The position numbers and the translations under genes are program-made. From RH-AL1 sp965277355 (GTDB lineage Bacteria > Pseudomonadota > Alphaproteobacteria > Rhizobiales > Beijerinckiaceae), in assembly GCA_965277355.1 (NCBI GenBank), contig CBDICN010000001.1:124001-188000 (forward strand): a stretch of 64,000 nt of DNA, in the 5' to 3' direction. Below are positions 49,480-57,733 of the stretch, one piece after another (position 1 is the stretch's first letter; every line of letters begins with the position of its first letter). The notes under the pieces are model-generated. The model was given only the letters and a program-made list of their open reading frames with translations, had not been told where the DNA came from and searched no databases.

Positions 49480-50411
49480 GAGTCTGTCCGAGATCATTTG
49501 ACGGTTTGACATAGCTTGCGCAGCATAAGGCGGATCGAGGCGAGGCGGAGGAACGCCAGAGCCTTTCGGCTGTGGCATTCCCAGTCCTTGGCGAGCCGAC
49601 GGCATCTGTTCAGCCAGGCGATCGTGCGCTCGACGATCCATCGCTTCGGCAGCACGGCGAAGCCGTTCGCCATGTCGGACCGCTTGATGATCTCGACGTC
49701 GAGATTGTGCAGCACGCGCTTCACGGCGGCCTGGAACGCGGCGCCCTGGTAGCCGCCGTCCGCGTAGAGCTTCAGAAGAAACGGGTGGAGACCAAACAAG
49801 GTCGCCATCACCAGGACGCCGCCGTCGCGGTCCTGGATGTCGGCCGTGTGCACGAGCGCGTGCAGGAGCAGGCCTTGCATGTCTACGAGCAGATGGCGCT
49901 TCTTGCCCTTGATCTTCTTGCCGGCATCGTAGCCCGGCGGGTCGATCGAGGCCCCCCTTTTTCGGCGCTCTTGACGCTCTGGCTGTCGATGATCGCCGCG
50001 GTCGGACTGGCCTCCTTGCCGGCCACCTCCCGGCATTGGACGTAGAGCACGTGATGGATGCGGTCCAACGTGCCGTCCCAGTCCCACAGGTCGAGGAAGC
50101 CGTGCACCGTCGAGCGCGGCGGCAGGTCCTTGGGGATCGCCCGCCACTGGCAGCCGGTGGCGAGCACGTACATCAGCCCGTTGACGACCTCGCGGATGTT
50201 CACGATCCGCTTGTTGCCGCCGCGCTTGGCGGGAGGGATCAACGGCGCGACCAGCGCCCATTCCTCGTCGGTGAGATCGCTGGGATAGCGCAGGCTCTTG
50301 CGGTCGTAGCGACCACGGTTCTCGTTCGTCCACATGCGAAGCGGCCCCGATCAGACCGCTACCTTGAATCACAAGCGACTCATCCGACTCAACATGTTCT
50401 GGGACGGACAC
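49480..50411 (-). mobile_element. IS5-family insertion sequence (IS427-like), 932 bp
   Basis: The ends carry imperfect inverted repeats (GAGTCTGTCCGAGATCAT on the left; GTGTCCGTCCCAGAACAT on the right, read inward), flanked by TTA on each side (49477-49479 and 50412-50414) as target duplication. Base identity of the wider flank (CACTTAG) on both sides makes the exact edge uncertain by a few bases. It holds one transposase in two overlapping frames. It has inserted into the UDG-like gene. Confidence 0.9.
49494..50335 (-). CDS. IS5-family transposase, read by -1 frameshift
   Basis: A DDE transposase coded in two frames. Frame A starts at ATG 50335 (MWTNENRGRYDR) and covers the N-terminal LTDEEWALVAPLIPP domain and the first Asp in AAIIDSQSVKSAEK. 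Frame B holds the second Asp (LYADGGYQGAA) and the Glu in RWIVERTIAWLNR, and ends at 49494. The frames overlap at an A5G6 run (minus strand of 49952-49962), so slippage by -1 there gives the fusion SAEKGGASIDPPG. Frame A alone would end at 49883. Confidence 0.88.
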
Positions 50412-50845
50412 TTAGGTCGTCTTCTCTGTCAAGAATTGGATATTGTAGAAACGGGTTCATGTGTCCTCTTCACCGGTTGCGTCTATGATACGCTGCTCGC
50501 TCAGATATTATCTGGTATACATATGAATACAGACGTAAACACAAGCATTTCCAAACTGGCGCACAAATGCCTGCCTGCTCGTTCATATCGAACCTTTCAC
50601 CCGCAAGGAAAAACCAAGTCGAACAGGGATACGGTCATTTTAAGGTTGAAGGAACTCTTTGAGCAGCGCGACGCGCGGCGCATAGAGTCCCAACGGCCAT
50701 GAAAGCGCGCTGTTGCTGCTATAGAGCGTCAGGGCAGCAGCTTGCCGAGGAACAGACGCAGATTGAGACTGGGGGACGCGTGCTGACGGCGTGCGCACCT
50801 TCTCCCGCCCGCGGTCCGCTCCTGAAAGAAGGAGTGCTAGAGCCT

Positions 50846-51634
50846 TCAATAATACCGGCGGCAGCGGCCGGTCAGGCGACGGATGCCACGGCAGTAGTAG
50901 GGGATGAAACGGGTATAGCCGAAACGACGGAAGATGCGGCGGCCGCCGAAACGGCGGTCGAGGCGCCGGTCCCGGCCGCCGAATTCGCGACCGCGGGCTT
51001 CGCCGATAGCGGCACCGCGACCGGATCGGACATCGGCCGAACTTTCGCGGCCACCTCTGGCGCCGCCTCTCACGCCGGGGCCAGCGTGCGCGCGCGGAGC
51101 GCCGCCGCCCGCGCGGGCACCTGCGGCGCGATTGCCGCCAAGCCCACCGGCGCCGCCGCCCGCGCCTCCGGCACCACCGCCGCCGCCCGCACCGACACCA
51201 CCGGCGCCCGCGCCTCCGGCACGACCGCCGCCACCCACGCCGACACCGCCGACGCCCGCGCCTCCGGCTCGCCCGCCGCCGCCCGCACCGACACCACCGG
51301 CGCCCGCGCCTCCGGCACGACCGCCGCCACCCACGCCGACACCGCCGGCGCCCGCGCCTCCGGCTCGCCCGCCGCCGCCCGCACCGACACCACCGGCGCC
51401 CGCGCCTCCGCCCAAACCGGCGCCGCCGCCATGACCGCCACCGCCCCCGACTCCGCCGCCACCGCCGCCTGCCGCGCCACCACCGGCTCCGCCGCCACCA
51501 GCACCGCCGCCACCGCCGCCGCCTGCGCCGCCGCCGGCGGCGTGGATGTCGGTCGGGAGAGCCGTCATGCCGAAGGTCGAAAGCGCCACAACGGCGGCGC
51601 CGACGACGAAGAGTTTCTTGATCTGGACCGTCAT
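50846..51634 (-). CDS. Secreted glycine-rich repeat protein
   Basis: A 262-residue protein with a signal peptide (residues 1-32, ending DIHA). The mature part is over half glycine, with five 16-residue units of the type GAGAGGVGAGGGGRAG at residues 77-156. The last 60 residues are Arg-rich with Tyr and a Cys pair (CRGIRRLTGRC). No family function is known. I start at ATG 51634; ATG 51664 would add ten residues before the signal peptide. Confidence 0.65.
   Translation of the reverse strand: MTVQIKKLFVVGAAVVALSTFGMTALPTDIHAAGGGAGGGGGGGAGGGGAGGGAAGGGGGGVGGGGGHGGGAGLGGGAGAGGVGAGGGGRAGGAGAGGVGVGGGGRAGGAGAGGVGAGGGGRAGGAGVGGVGVGGGGRAGGAGAGGVGAGGGGGAGGAGGGAGGLGGNRAAGARAGGGAPRAHAGPGVRGGARGGRESSADVRSGRGAAIGEARGREFGGRDRRLDRRFGGRRIFRRFGYTRFIPYYCRGIRRLTGRCRRYY
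51167..51406. repeat. Five 48-bp tandem repeats in the glycine-rich gene
   Basis: Five units of 48 bases lie end to end and code for the 16-residue glycine-rich units. The unit alternates between two forms (Ala or Val at one site), giving a higher 96-base period. Such repeats change number by slippage. Confidence 0.8.
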
Positions 51635-51882
51635 CTCGTCTTCCTCGTATTCTGTGGTTCGCACAACCGGCAGCGCGGCAAAACGATCCGGTTCATCCCA
51701 CCGGGTCGCAGGCGAGGGTGTGGCCGGGCGCCAAGGGGCGTCGAATTCGAGCGTCTTGGCCGTTCGAAGGATGCCGTCGCGGTGTCACTGGTCGGATGGC
51801 CGGGTTGCGCCGCCTGCCTTGCCGACCTTTCGTGGCGGCGAGGGGCCGTCTCACCGGCGGCAGATTGTTGGGGAGGACACGA

Positions 51883-52374
51883 ATGCGCATCACCGTCGAT
51901 CGCGGCCGCGATGGCGTCCGTCTGGCGCTGAGCGAGGCCGGCGTGGCGGAGACGCGGGCGTTGGCCGAGGCGATCGCGGCGGAGTATGACGCGCAAGGGC
52001 GGCTCGCCGCCATCACGATCCGCGAGGTCGCGCGGCTGACCGGCGCGCCGCACGCGCTGGCGCAGCTAACGATCGATCTCTCGGGCGAGGCGGGCGCTCC
52101 CGCGACGCGACCCCCCGAGGCCGCGGCGCGACCCCCCGAAGCCGACCCGCCGCCGTCCCCTCGGGCCGCCGCACCGCCGCCGCCGCGCCCGCTCACGCCC
52201 GCGGAGCGCGCCGCGCTCGGGCCGCTGGTTTGGGAGTTCGACGCGGAGGCGGCGATGGCGCGCGTGCCGTTCTTCCAACGCGGCGCCCGGCGCCGCGCCG
52301 TTGTCGAGCTTGCCCGCGCGCGCGGGCTCTCCCGCGTGACCGCGGAGGTGGTAGAGGAGACGCCGCGACGCTGA
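51883..52374 (+). CDS. DUF2283-like protein with C-terminal PCP_red-like domain
   Basis: A 163-residue protein. The first 60 residues are a strand-helix domain (MRITVDRGRDGVRLALSEAG) that may be DUF2283-like. A Pro/Ala-rich linker (about 75-110) leads to a C-terminal 40-residue region, WEFDAEAAMARVPFFQRGARRR then VTAEVVEE. The last part matches the PCP_red pattern (protochlorophyllide-reductase-associated small domain, found in many non-phototrophs). The start ATG 51883 has GGGGAGG nine bases upstream. Function unknown. Confidence 0.6.
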   Translation: MRITVDRGRDGVRLALSEAGVAETRALAEAIAAEYDAQGRLAAITIREVARLTGAPHALAQLTIDLSGEAGAPATRPPEAAARPPEADPPPSPRAAAPPPPRPLTPAERAALGPLVWEFDAEAAMARVPFFQRGARRRAVVELARARGLSRVTAEVVEETPRR

Positions 52375-52421
52375 CGCGTGCGGCGTGAGGTCCGCCCCAG
52401 GGGTGTCGGCAGCGCGCGTGG

Positions 52422-52703
52422 CTACCCTGACTTCGCCGCGAAGAGCTGGCACCAGCCTTCGGGGCTGATCTTGCCCTCGACGACCTTGCAGGCGGCCGGC
52501 GCCTGGAACTGGACGCAGCCGCTGCACTTGCTCTGCCCCTGCGGATGATCCTGGTATTTGGCCGCCGTCTGCGGCGTCTTGCTCTGCGCGGCGGCCGGCG
52601 TCGCGATGAGGCTGGCGGTCCCGGCGCCGACGAGCGCCGCGGCGCCTCCGAGCAGGGTGCGCCGCGACAGCTTGTCGGTGTCCTGCGTGGTCCTGTCCCT
52701 CAT
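52422..52703 (-). CDS. High-potential iron-sulphur protein (HiPIP)
   Basis: A 93-residue periplasmic HiPIP with a [4Fe-4S] cluster for electron transfer. The twin-arginine signal is SRRTLLGG (R14, R15), followed by a hydrophobic stretch and AAAQ. Cluster cysteines are C60, C63, C72 and C85 in the family spacing, with the closing GWC. The start is ATG 52703 behind GGAGGA. HiPIPs serve cytochrome chains in phototrophs and some heterotrophs. Confidence 0.93.
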   Translation of the reverse strand: MRDRTTQDTDKLSRRTLLGGAAALVGAGTASLIATPAAAQSKTPQTAAKYQDHPQGQSKCSGCVQFQAPAACKVVEGKISPEGWCQLFAAKSG

Positions 52704-52882
52704 GTGGTCCTCCAGCGCGTGTTTGTTCGGCTTCGGCACGCGATAAGGCGAAGCCGTTTCATCATCGGCGGCGTGCCGCGCGATGCTACCGCCTCGGTCT
52801 TTCTGGAACCATTCCAACCTTGGGCGGGGAGGAGCCTATCGTTCGGCCCGTCGGAGCAGAGGCCGCCTCCACCCGGTGCGCG

Positions 52883-53437
52883 TCACGCCTTGTGCTTGGC
52901 CCGCCACCGCTTCACCGCCGCTAGCGCGTCGGCGATGTGCGGGGCGGCGTCGCCGTCGACGGTGCTGGAGAGGATCGTGCCGTCCGGCGCGATGACGTAG
53001 GAGATGCGGTTGGCGTAGCCGATGCCGGTGCCGGGGATGGAGAAGGCGGCGTCATAGGCGCGGGCGACGTCGAGGCGCGGGTCGGCCCCGACGGGGAAGG
53101 TGTCGCGGCACTCCTTCGACGAGAACGCGATCTGGGTGTCGATCGTATCGGCCGACAGCCCGATCACGCTGGCGCCCGCGGCGGCGAAGGCCGGCATCGC
53201 CTCGGCGAAGTCGTGAGCCTCCTGCGTGCACACCGAGGTGAACGATTTCGGATAGAAGTAGAGCACCACCGGTCCTTTCCTGAGCGCCGAGGCGAGCGCG
53301 AAGGTGAAGGTGCGGCCGCCCTGCGCGGCCTCCACCGTGAACGCCGGGGCCGGCGCACCGGGCCGCAGTTCGGCGGAGGCGGGCAGGGCGGTAACGAGCG
53401 CGGCGAGGGCAGCGGAAGCGAGGGCGAGCGTCTTCAT
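52883..53437 (-). CDS. Exported peroxiredoxin (AhpC/TSA, Bcp-like)
   Basis: A 184-residue peroxiredoxin with a signal peptide (1-22, ending ASA). The peroxidatic cysteine is C70 in FTSVCTQEAHDF, and C110 in SSKECRDTFPV may resolve it. It reduces peroxides in the periplasm. The final part (YVIAPDGTILSS) is typical. It starts at ATG 53437. Its place next to the HiPIP suggests a common redox role, but the two are separated by 179 bases. Confidence 0.9.
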   Translation of the reverse strand: MKTLALASAALAALVTALPASAELRPGAPAPAFTVEAAQGGRTFTFALASALRKGPVVLYFYPKSFTSVCTQEAHDFAEAMPAFAAAGASVIGLSADTIDTQIAFSSKECRDTFPVGADPRLDVARAYDAAFSIPGTGIGYANRISYVIAPDGTILSSTVDGDAAPHIADALAAVKRWRAKHKA

Positions 53438-53640
53438 CAAGGCTGTCCTGGGAAGGCGCCGCCCGCCGCGCGATCGGCGCGGCTCGATCTTGGCGACGCG
53501 CGATGAGAAGCACACCCGCGAGCGGGATTTGTCAACGAGGGACCGCCGGCTTACTTGCCGGCCTGCTTGTCGGCCTGCTTGGAGGCGGGCTTCGCCGGCA
53601 CTCGGCGAGGCATAGGCGGCCCGCCAACTGCCGTGCCACC

Positions 53641-54591
53641 TCACCGCAGGATGTTGCGCAGCACGACGCAATTGCCGCCGGCGGTCTCCAGGCGATGGCA
53701 GAGGCGATTGCCGGCGGCGCGGTCGTCCTCCTCGATCTGGACGACGTACTTCTTCGCCGGCATGCTGCCGAGGTGGCGGCGGCGGACCATCGGGGTGAGC
53801 GGGCCCAGCGTCTCCGCGTATTTGGCGCGCACGAGCGCATATTCGGCCGTCACCGCGGCTTTGTTGAAGCTGCCGACGAGGATCACCGCCCAGGGTTTCG
53901 GCGGCGGCAGGCCGGGCTCGGCGCCGGAAGCCGGCAGCGGCACGCGGCCCGCCTGGCCGGCGAAGACGACGCAGGAGAAGCCGGGCTCCGGGGTCAGCGT
54001 CGGCGGTTCCGGATCCCGCCACTCCAGTACGGAATGGCCGGTGACGGTCACGACATAGTCGATCGTCTCCTGCGGCAGGGCGGCGGCGCCGGCGATCCAG
54101 CGGCCGAGTCGGCCCGGGCCGGCGTTGTAGGCGGCCGCGGCGAGGCCGAGATTGCCGAAGCGCTGCCGCAAGTCCTTGAGGTAGGCGGCGGACTCATCGA
54201 GCGCGCGGGCCGGTTCGAACGGATCGGACAGCCCGCGCTCGGCCGCCGTGGCGGGCATGAACTGCGCGACGCCCTCCGCCCCGGCGGGACTCCGCGCGGT
54301 CGGGTCGAAGCGGCTCTCCTGCCAGATCAGCCGGGCGAAGAAGTCGTAGGGGAGGCCGTTGCGCTTGGCCGCCGCCTCGAGCGCGGTGCAGAGAGTGACA
54401 GTCGCCGGCGGAGCCGGTGCGGGCTTGCCGTGCGCGGTGGGCGCAGCCTCGGCAAAGGTCGGAGCAGGCGAGGCGGCCCAAGCCGGCGATGCGAGAACGG
54501 CCGCCAGAAAGAGCCGGACTCTGGGCCGCGCGCGCCGTCGTGCGGCGCCCGTGCTCGAGGCCGGGCTGCGGCGTGCGTGGGCGAGGGTCAA
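53641..54591 (-). CDS. Lytic transglycosylase (SLT domain) with C-terminal SPOR-like part
   Basis: A 316-residue exported murein-cleaving enzyme. The SLT domain (65-180) has the catalytic E92 in IWQESRFDP, GVAQFMPATAAERGL, and AYNAGPGRL near 154. The N-terminus (RARPRVRLFLAAVLASP) is a signal peptide with a long basic start. The C-terminal 100 residues (AVILVGSFNKAAV, YVVQIEEDD) show a weak SPOR-like pattern. It cuts glycan strands to anhydromuropeptides. Confidence 0.88.
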   Translation of the reverse strand: MTLAHARRSPASSTGAARRRARPRVRLFLAAVLASPAWAASPAPTFAEAAPTAHGKPAPAPPATVTLCTALEAAAKRNGLPYDFFARLIWQESRFDPTARSPAGAEGVAQFMPATAAERGLSDPFEPARALDESAAYLKDLRQRFGNLGLAAAAYNAGPGRLGRWIAGAAALPQETIDYVVTVTGHSVLEWRDPEPPTLTPEPGFSCVVFAGQAGRVPLPASGAEPGLPPPKPWAVILVGSFNKAAVTAEYALVRAKYAETLGPLTPMVRRRHLGSMPAKKYVVQIEEDDRAAGNRLCHRLETAGGNCVVLRNILR

Positions 54592-54615
54592 CGCATCAGC
54601 CGGCGCGCAAAGGCT

Positions 54616-55164
54616 TCAGCGGTAGCACCGCCATGGATCGGACGCGGGGGCGGCACAGCGCGGCTTCTCCTCGCGCGGTAAGGCATCCGCCTCGTCGCGG
54701 CGCCCGCGACGGCGGCGCACCGGTACGTCGTCGGCCTGCGGCGCGTCCGCCGGTGCGAGAGCGCCGTGCGGCGCTTCGGCAGGCGCCAAAGCCTCGGCGG
54801 GCGCCAGGGCAGCGGGAGTTGCCGCGGGCGGCTTCTCCGGCGGAGGACCGCCGTAGAAGAGATCGCAGAGCGTGCCGGTGCATCGATCCTGCGGCGCACC
54901 GTTCATCATGCCGAGCACGCCGCCGCCCTGGACCGCCACGTGGGGAACCGGCACGGCGGCCGGCGCCGTGCCGGAGGCCGCAACGGGGCCGGTGGCCGCG
55001 GGAGACGGAGCCTTGGCGGCGGTGCCGCCCATGCTGTAGTACAGGTCGCAAAGCGTTCCGGTGCAACGATCGTCCGGCTTGGCGGCTTGCGCGGCGGCGC
55101 TCGATGAGACGCCGCCAACGGCGAGCAGCATCGGCACCAAAAGGGTGAGTTTGGCGGACACCAT
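54616..55164 (-). CDS. Secreted protein with two DRCTGTLCDL motifs, unknown
   Basis: A 182-residue exported protein. After a signal peptide (1-25) the motif DRCTGTLCDLYY occurs at 32-43 and, almost identical, at 93-104. The linker is Ala/Pro-rich and the last 30 residues are strongly charged (VRRRRGRRDEADALPREEK) and end in CAAPASDPWRCYR. Repeated CxxxxC pairs suggest disulphides or metal binding. I know no family for it. The gene starts 25 bases upstream of the lytic transglycosylase gene. Confidence 0.65.
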   Translation of the reverse strand: MVSAKLTLLVPMLLAVGGVSSSAAAQAAKPDDRCTGTLCDLYYSMGGTAAKAPSPAATGPVAASGTAPAAVPVPHVAVQGGGVLGMMNGAPQDRCTGTLCDLFYGGPPPEKPPAATPAALAPAEALAPAEAPHGALAPADAPQADDVPVRRRRGRRDEADALPREEKPRCAAPASDPWRCYR

Positions 55165-55427
55165 ACGCGCTCCGTCATGCGGTCAGGTCGACCAGCGCTA
55201 CCATCGAAAGGGGTCAGCCGCCAAGGGCACGAGGTACCATCTCGCCCGCTTCCGCGATCGATGCCGCTTGCGCGGCTGCGATTGGCGACATTCGTCGTTC
55301 GGCGCCGATGGCGCGGCACTTGCGTCGGCGCCCCGCGCGCGAAGCCCCGCTAAGCGCCTGGTCGGCATCGATCCTTGCCGTTGGGGCGATGCGACAGGAA
55401 CGATCGCTCGAGGATGGAAGGTCGACC

Positions 55428-56444
55428 ATGACGGATTATGAGATCTACGCGCTCGGTGATGTCGTGTTGCAGTCCGGCGCGACGCTGCGCGACGCGAAGC
55501 TCGCCTTCAAAACCTTCGGCACGCTGAACGCCGACAGGTCGAACGCGATCGTCTATCCGACCTGGTATTCCGGCCGGCACTACGACAACGAATGGCTGAT
55601 CGGGCCGGGCAGGGCGCTCGATCCCGACAAGTATTTCATCATCATCCCCAACATGTTCTGCAACGGCCTGTCGTCGTCGCCTAGCAACACGCCGGAGCCC
55701 AGGAACGGCCCGCGCTTCCCACGCGTGACGGCCTATGACAACGTCCGCCAGCAGCATCGCCTGGTGACGGAAAAATTCGGCATCACTACGCTGCCGCTCG
55801 TCACCGGCTGGTCGATGGGTGCGCTGCAGACCTATCATTGGGGCTGCCTCTACCCCGACATGGTCCAGCGCATCCTGCCGTTCCAAGGCTCGGCGAAGTG
55901 CTCGCGGCACAATTACGTGTTTCTCGACGGCGCCAAGGCGGCGCTGATGGCCGACGCGGCCTTCGAGGAAGGCTGGTACAGGGGGGCGCCGCACAAGGGG
56001 CTGCGCGCCTTCGGCCGCGTCTACGCCGGGTGGGGCTTCTCGCAGACCTTCTATCGCGTCGAGGCCGACCTCAAGATCATGGGCTATGCCAGCCTTGAGG
56101 ACTTCCTGGTCGGCTTTTGGGAAGGTCTGTTCCTCGCGCGCGACGCCAACAACCTGCTCGGCATGCTGTGGACCTGGCAGCACGGCGACATCAGCGACAA
56201 CGAGGTGTTCAAGGGCGACTTCGCCAAGGCGCTCGGCGCCATCAAGGCCAAGGCGATCCTGATGCCGTGCAAGACCGATCTCTACTTCCCGCCGGAGGAC
56301 AACGAGATCGAGGCCAAGCACATGCCGAACGCCGAGCTGCGCGTCGTCGACTCCTACTGGGGTCACTTCGCCGGCGGCCCCGGCACGAGCCCCGCCGACA
56401 TCGAGGTGCTCGAAGCCGCCTTGCGCGAGCTTCTCGCGAGCTGA
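55428..56444 (+). CDS. MetX-like alpha/beta-fold hydrolase (homoserine acetyltransferase family)
   Basis: A 338-residue alpha/beta-hydrolase of the homoserine/serine O-acetyltransferase family. The nucleophile elbow is GWSMG (127-131, S129), FKTFGTLNADRSNAIV opens the fold, the charge-relay Asp lies in PCKTDLYFPP and the His in YWGHFAGGPG. The usual acyltransferase residues around the oxyanion hole are only partly conserved, so substrate and reaction are uncertain. It converges on the catabolic operon. Confidence 0.85.
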   Translation: MTDYEIYALGDVVLQSGATLRDAKLAFKTFGTLNADRSNAIVYPTWYSGRHYDNEWLIGPGRALDPDKYFIIIPNMFCNGLSSSPSNTPEPRNGPRFPRVTAYDNVRQQHRLVTEKFGITTLPLVTGWSMGALQTYHWGCLYPDMVQRILPFQGSAKCSRHNYVFLDGAKAALMADAAFEEGWYRGAPHKGLRAFGRVYAGWGFSQTFYRVEADLKIMGYASLEDFLVGFWEGLFLARDANNLLGMLWTWQHGDISDNEVFKGDFAKALGAIKAKAILMPCKTDLYFPPEDNEIEAKHMPNAELRVVDSYWGHFAGGPGTSPADIEVLEAALRELLAS

Positions 56445-56461
56445 GCGAGAACGCCGCCACC

Positions 56462-57718
56462 TTAAGGAACCATCTCGACATCGAGCGCGAGGACGGCATT
56501 GAGGAGCACCTGGGCGCCTCTCGCGCAGTCCTCGCGCTTGGCGAACTCCGCGACGTTGTGGCTGATGCCGCCGACGCACGGCACGAAGATCATCGTCGTC
56601 GGCAATACGCGGGCGAGATAGACTGCGTCGTGCGATGCGCCAGACACCAGGCGGCGGTAGCCGACGCCGGCCTGCCGCGCGCCGGCTTCGACGCAGGCGA
56701 TCAGGCGCGGATGGAAGCGCACGGCCGGCGTGTCGAGAATGATGGTCAGCTCGCGCTCGAGGCCAAGCGTGCATGTGGTGTCCTCGAGCTCTGCCTCGAA
56801 GGCGCGGGTCATCGAGGCCAGCACCGCATCGTCGGGGTGACGGAGATCGACCGTCAGGAAGACCTCGCCCGGGATGACATTGCGGGAGTTCGGCGAGACG
56901 TCCACGCAGCCGACGGTCGCGACCGCCTCCGGACCGTGATCGGCGGCGATGCGGTCCATCGCGGTGACGATCCGCGCTGCGCCGATGAGCGCGTTGCGCC
57001 GCATGCGCATCGGCGTCGCCCCGGTGTGGCCGGTGCCCCCCTTCAGCGTGACGTCGAACCAGCGTGCGCCCTGCGCGCCGGTCACCACGCCGATCGGCAA
57101 GCCTTCGGCTTCGAGGATCGGCCCCTGCTCGATGTGCAGCTCGAACACCGCCGCGAGCTTGTGACCGCCGGCCTTCTCGCTGCCGCGATAGCCGATCGCG
57201 TCGAGCGCGTCGCCGAAGCTCACGCCGGCACGATCGCGCCGCGCGAAGGCGAACTCCGGCGTGAACACCCCCGCGAAGACGCCGGACGCCAGCATCGCTG
57301 GCGCGTAGCGGCTGCCTTCCTCGTTGGTCCAGTTGATGAGTTCGAGCGGCGCCTCGGTGACGTGGCCGGCGTCGTCGAGCGTGCGCAGCACCTCGAGCCC
57401 TGCGAGCACGCCGAGCACGCCGTCGAAGCGTCCGCCGAGCGGCTGGGTGTCGAGATGGCTGCCGATCGCGATCGGGTCGCGCTCCGGGCGTCGGCCGGGG
57501 CGGCGCGCGAACATGTTGCCGACCTCGTCGACCGTCACCGTGCAGCCAAGTGCCTGCGTCGCCGCGCGGAACCAGTCGCGGACCAGGCGGTCGTCTTCGG
57601 TCAAGGCGAGACGGCTGAGGCCGCCGCCGGGGCAGGCGCCGATCGAGGCCGTCTCGTCGATCGAGCCCCAGAGCCGAGCCTCGTCGATCGGGAAGGTTTG
57701 GCTCACACGCGTCTCCAT
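56462..57718 (-). CDS. M20-family amidohydrolase (N-carbamoyl-amino acid hydrolase / allantoate amidohydrolase type)
   Basis: A 418-residue zinc hydrolase of the hydantoinase/carbamoylase group. Metal and catalytic residues are H88 and D90 in GSHLDTQP, D99 in GGRFDGVLG, E133-E134 in TNEEGSR, and the His in ELHIEQGP near 195. It also has GVVTGAQGARWF and GGTGHTGATPM. It removes a carbamoyl group from an N-carbamoyl amino acid, or ammonia from allantoate. It is the last gene of the operon. Confidence 0.92.
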   Translation of the reverse strand: METRVSQTFPIDEARLWGSIDETASIGACPGGGLSRLALTEDDRLVRDWFRAATQALGCTVTVDEVGNMFARRPGRRPERDPIAIGSHLDTQPLGGRFDGVLGVLAGLEVLRTLDDAGHVTEAPLELINWTNEEGSRYAPAMLASGVFAGVFTPEFAFARRDRAGVSFGDALDAIGYRGSEKAGGHKLAAVFELHIEQGPILEAEGLPIGVVTGAQGARWFDVTLKGGTGHTGATPMRMRRNALIGAARIVTAMDRIAADHGPEAVATVGCVDVSPNSRNVIPGEVFLTVDLRHPDDAVLASMTRAFEAELEDTTCTLGLERELTIILDTPAVRFHPRLIACVEAGARQAGVGYRRLVSGASHDAVYLARVLPTTMIFVPCVGGISHNVAEFAKREDCARGAQVLLNAVLALDVEMVP

Positions 57719-57733
57719 CTCATGCGCGGGCGC

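Larger units (their letters stand above)
48973..50702 (+). pseudogene. UDG-fold-like gene split by an IS5-family insertion
   Basis: The 5' part (48973-49479) and the 3' part (50415-50702) form one gene of 264 codons when the IS and one TTA are taken out: the codon TTA at 49477 joins GGT at 50415 in frame, giving PHL-GRLLCQELD. The product resembles the UDG-like fold seen at 45148: VFGRETMGWSW near residue 55, SGSNAYWNNLVKC, then VLFTGCVYDTLL and SYRTFHPQGK. In its present state the 5' part runs into IS sequence and ends at 49509. It directly follows the AAA+ gene (zero spacing), so it was the second gene of that operon. Confidence 0.85.

Noticed and set aside
53540..53610. 20-codon Lys/Pro frame before the peroxiredoxin gene
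   Set aside because: Too short and too simple in composition to call.
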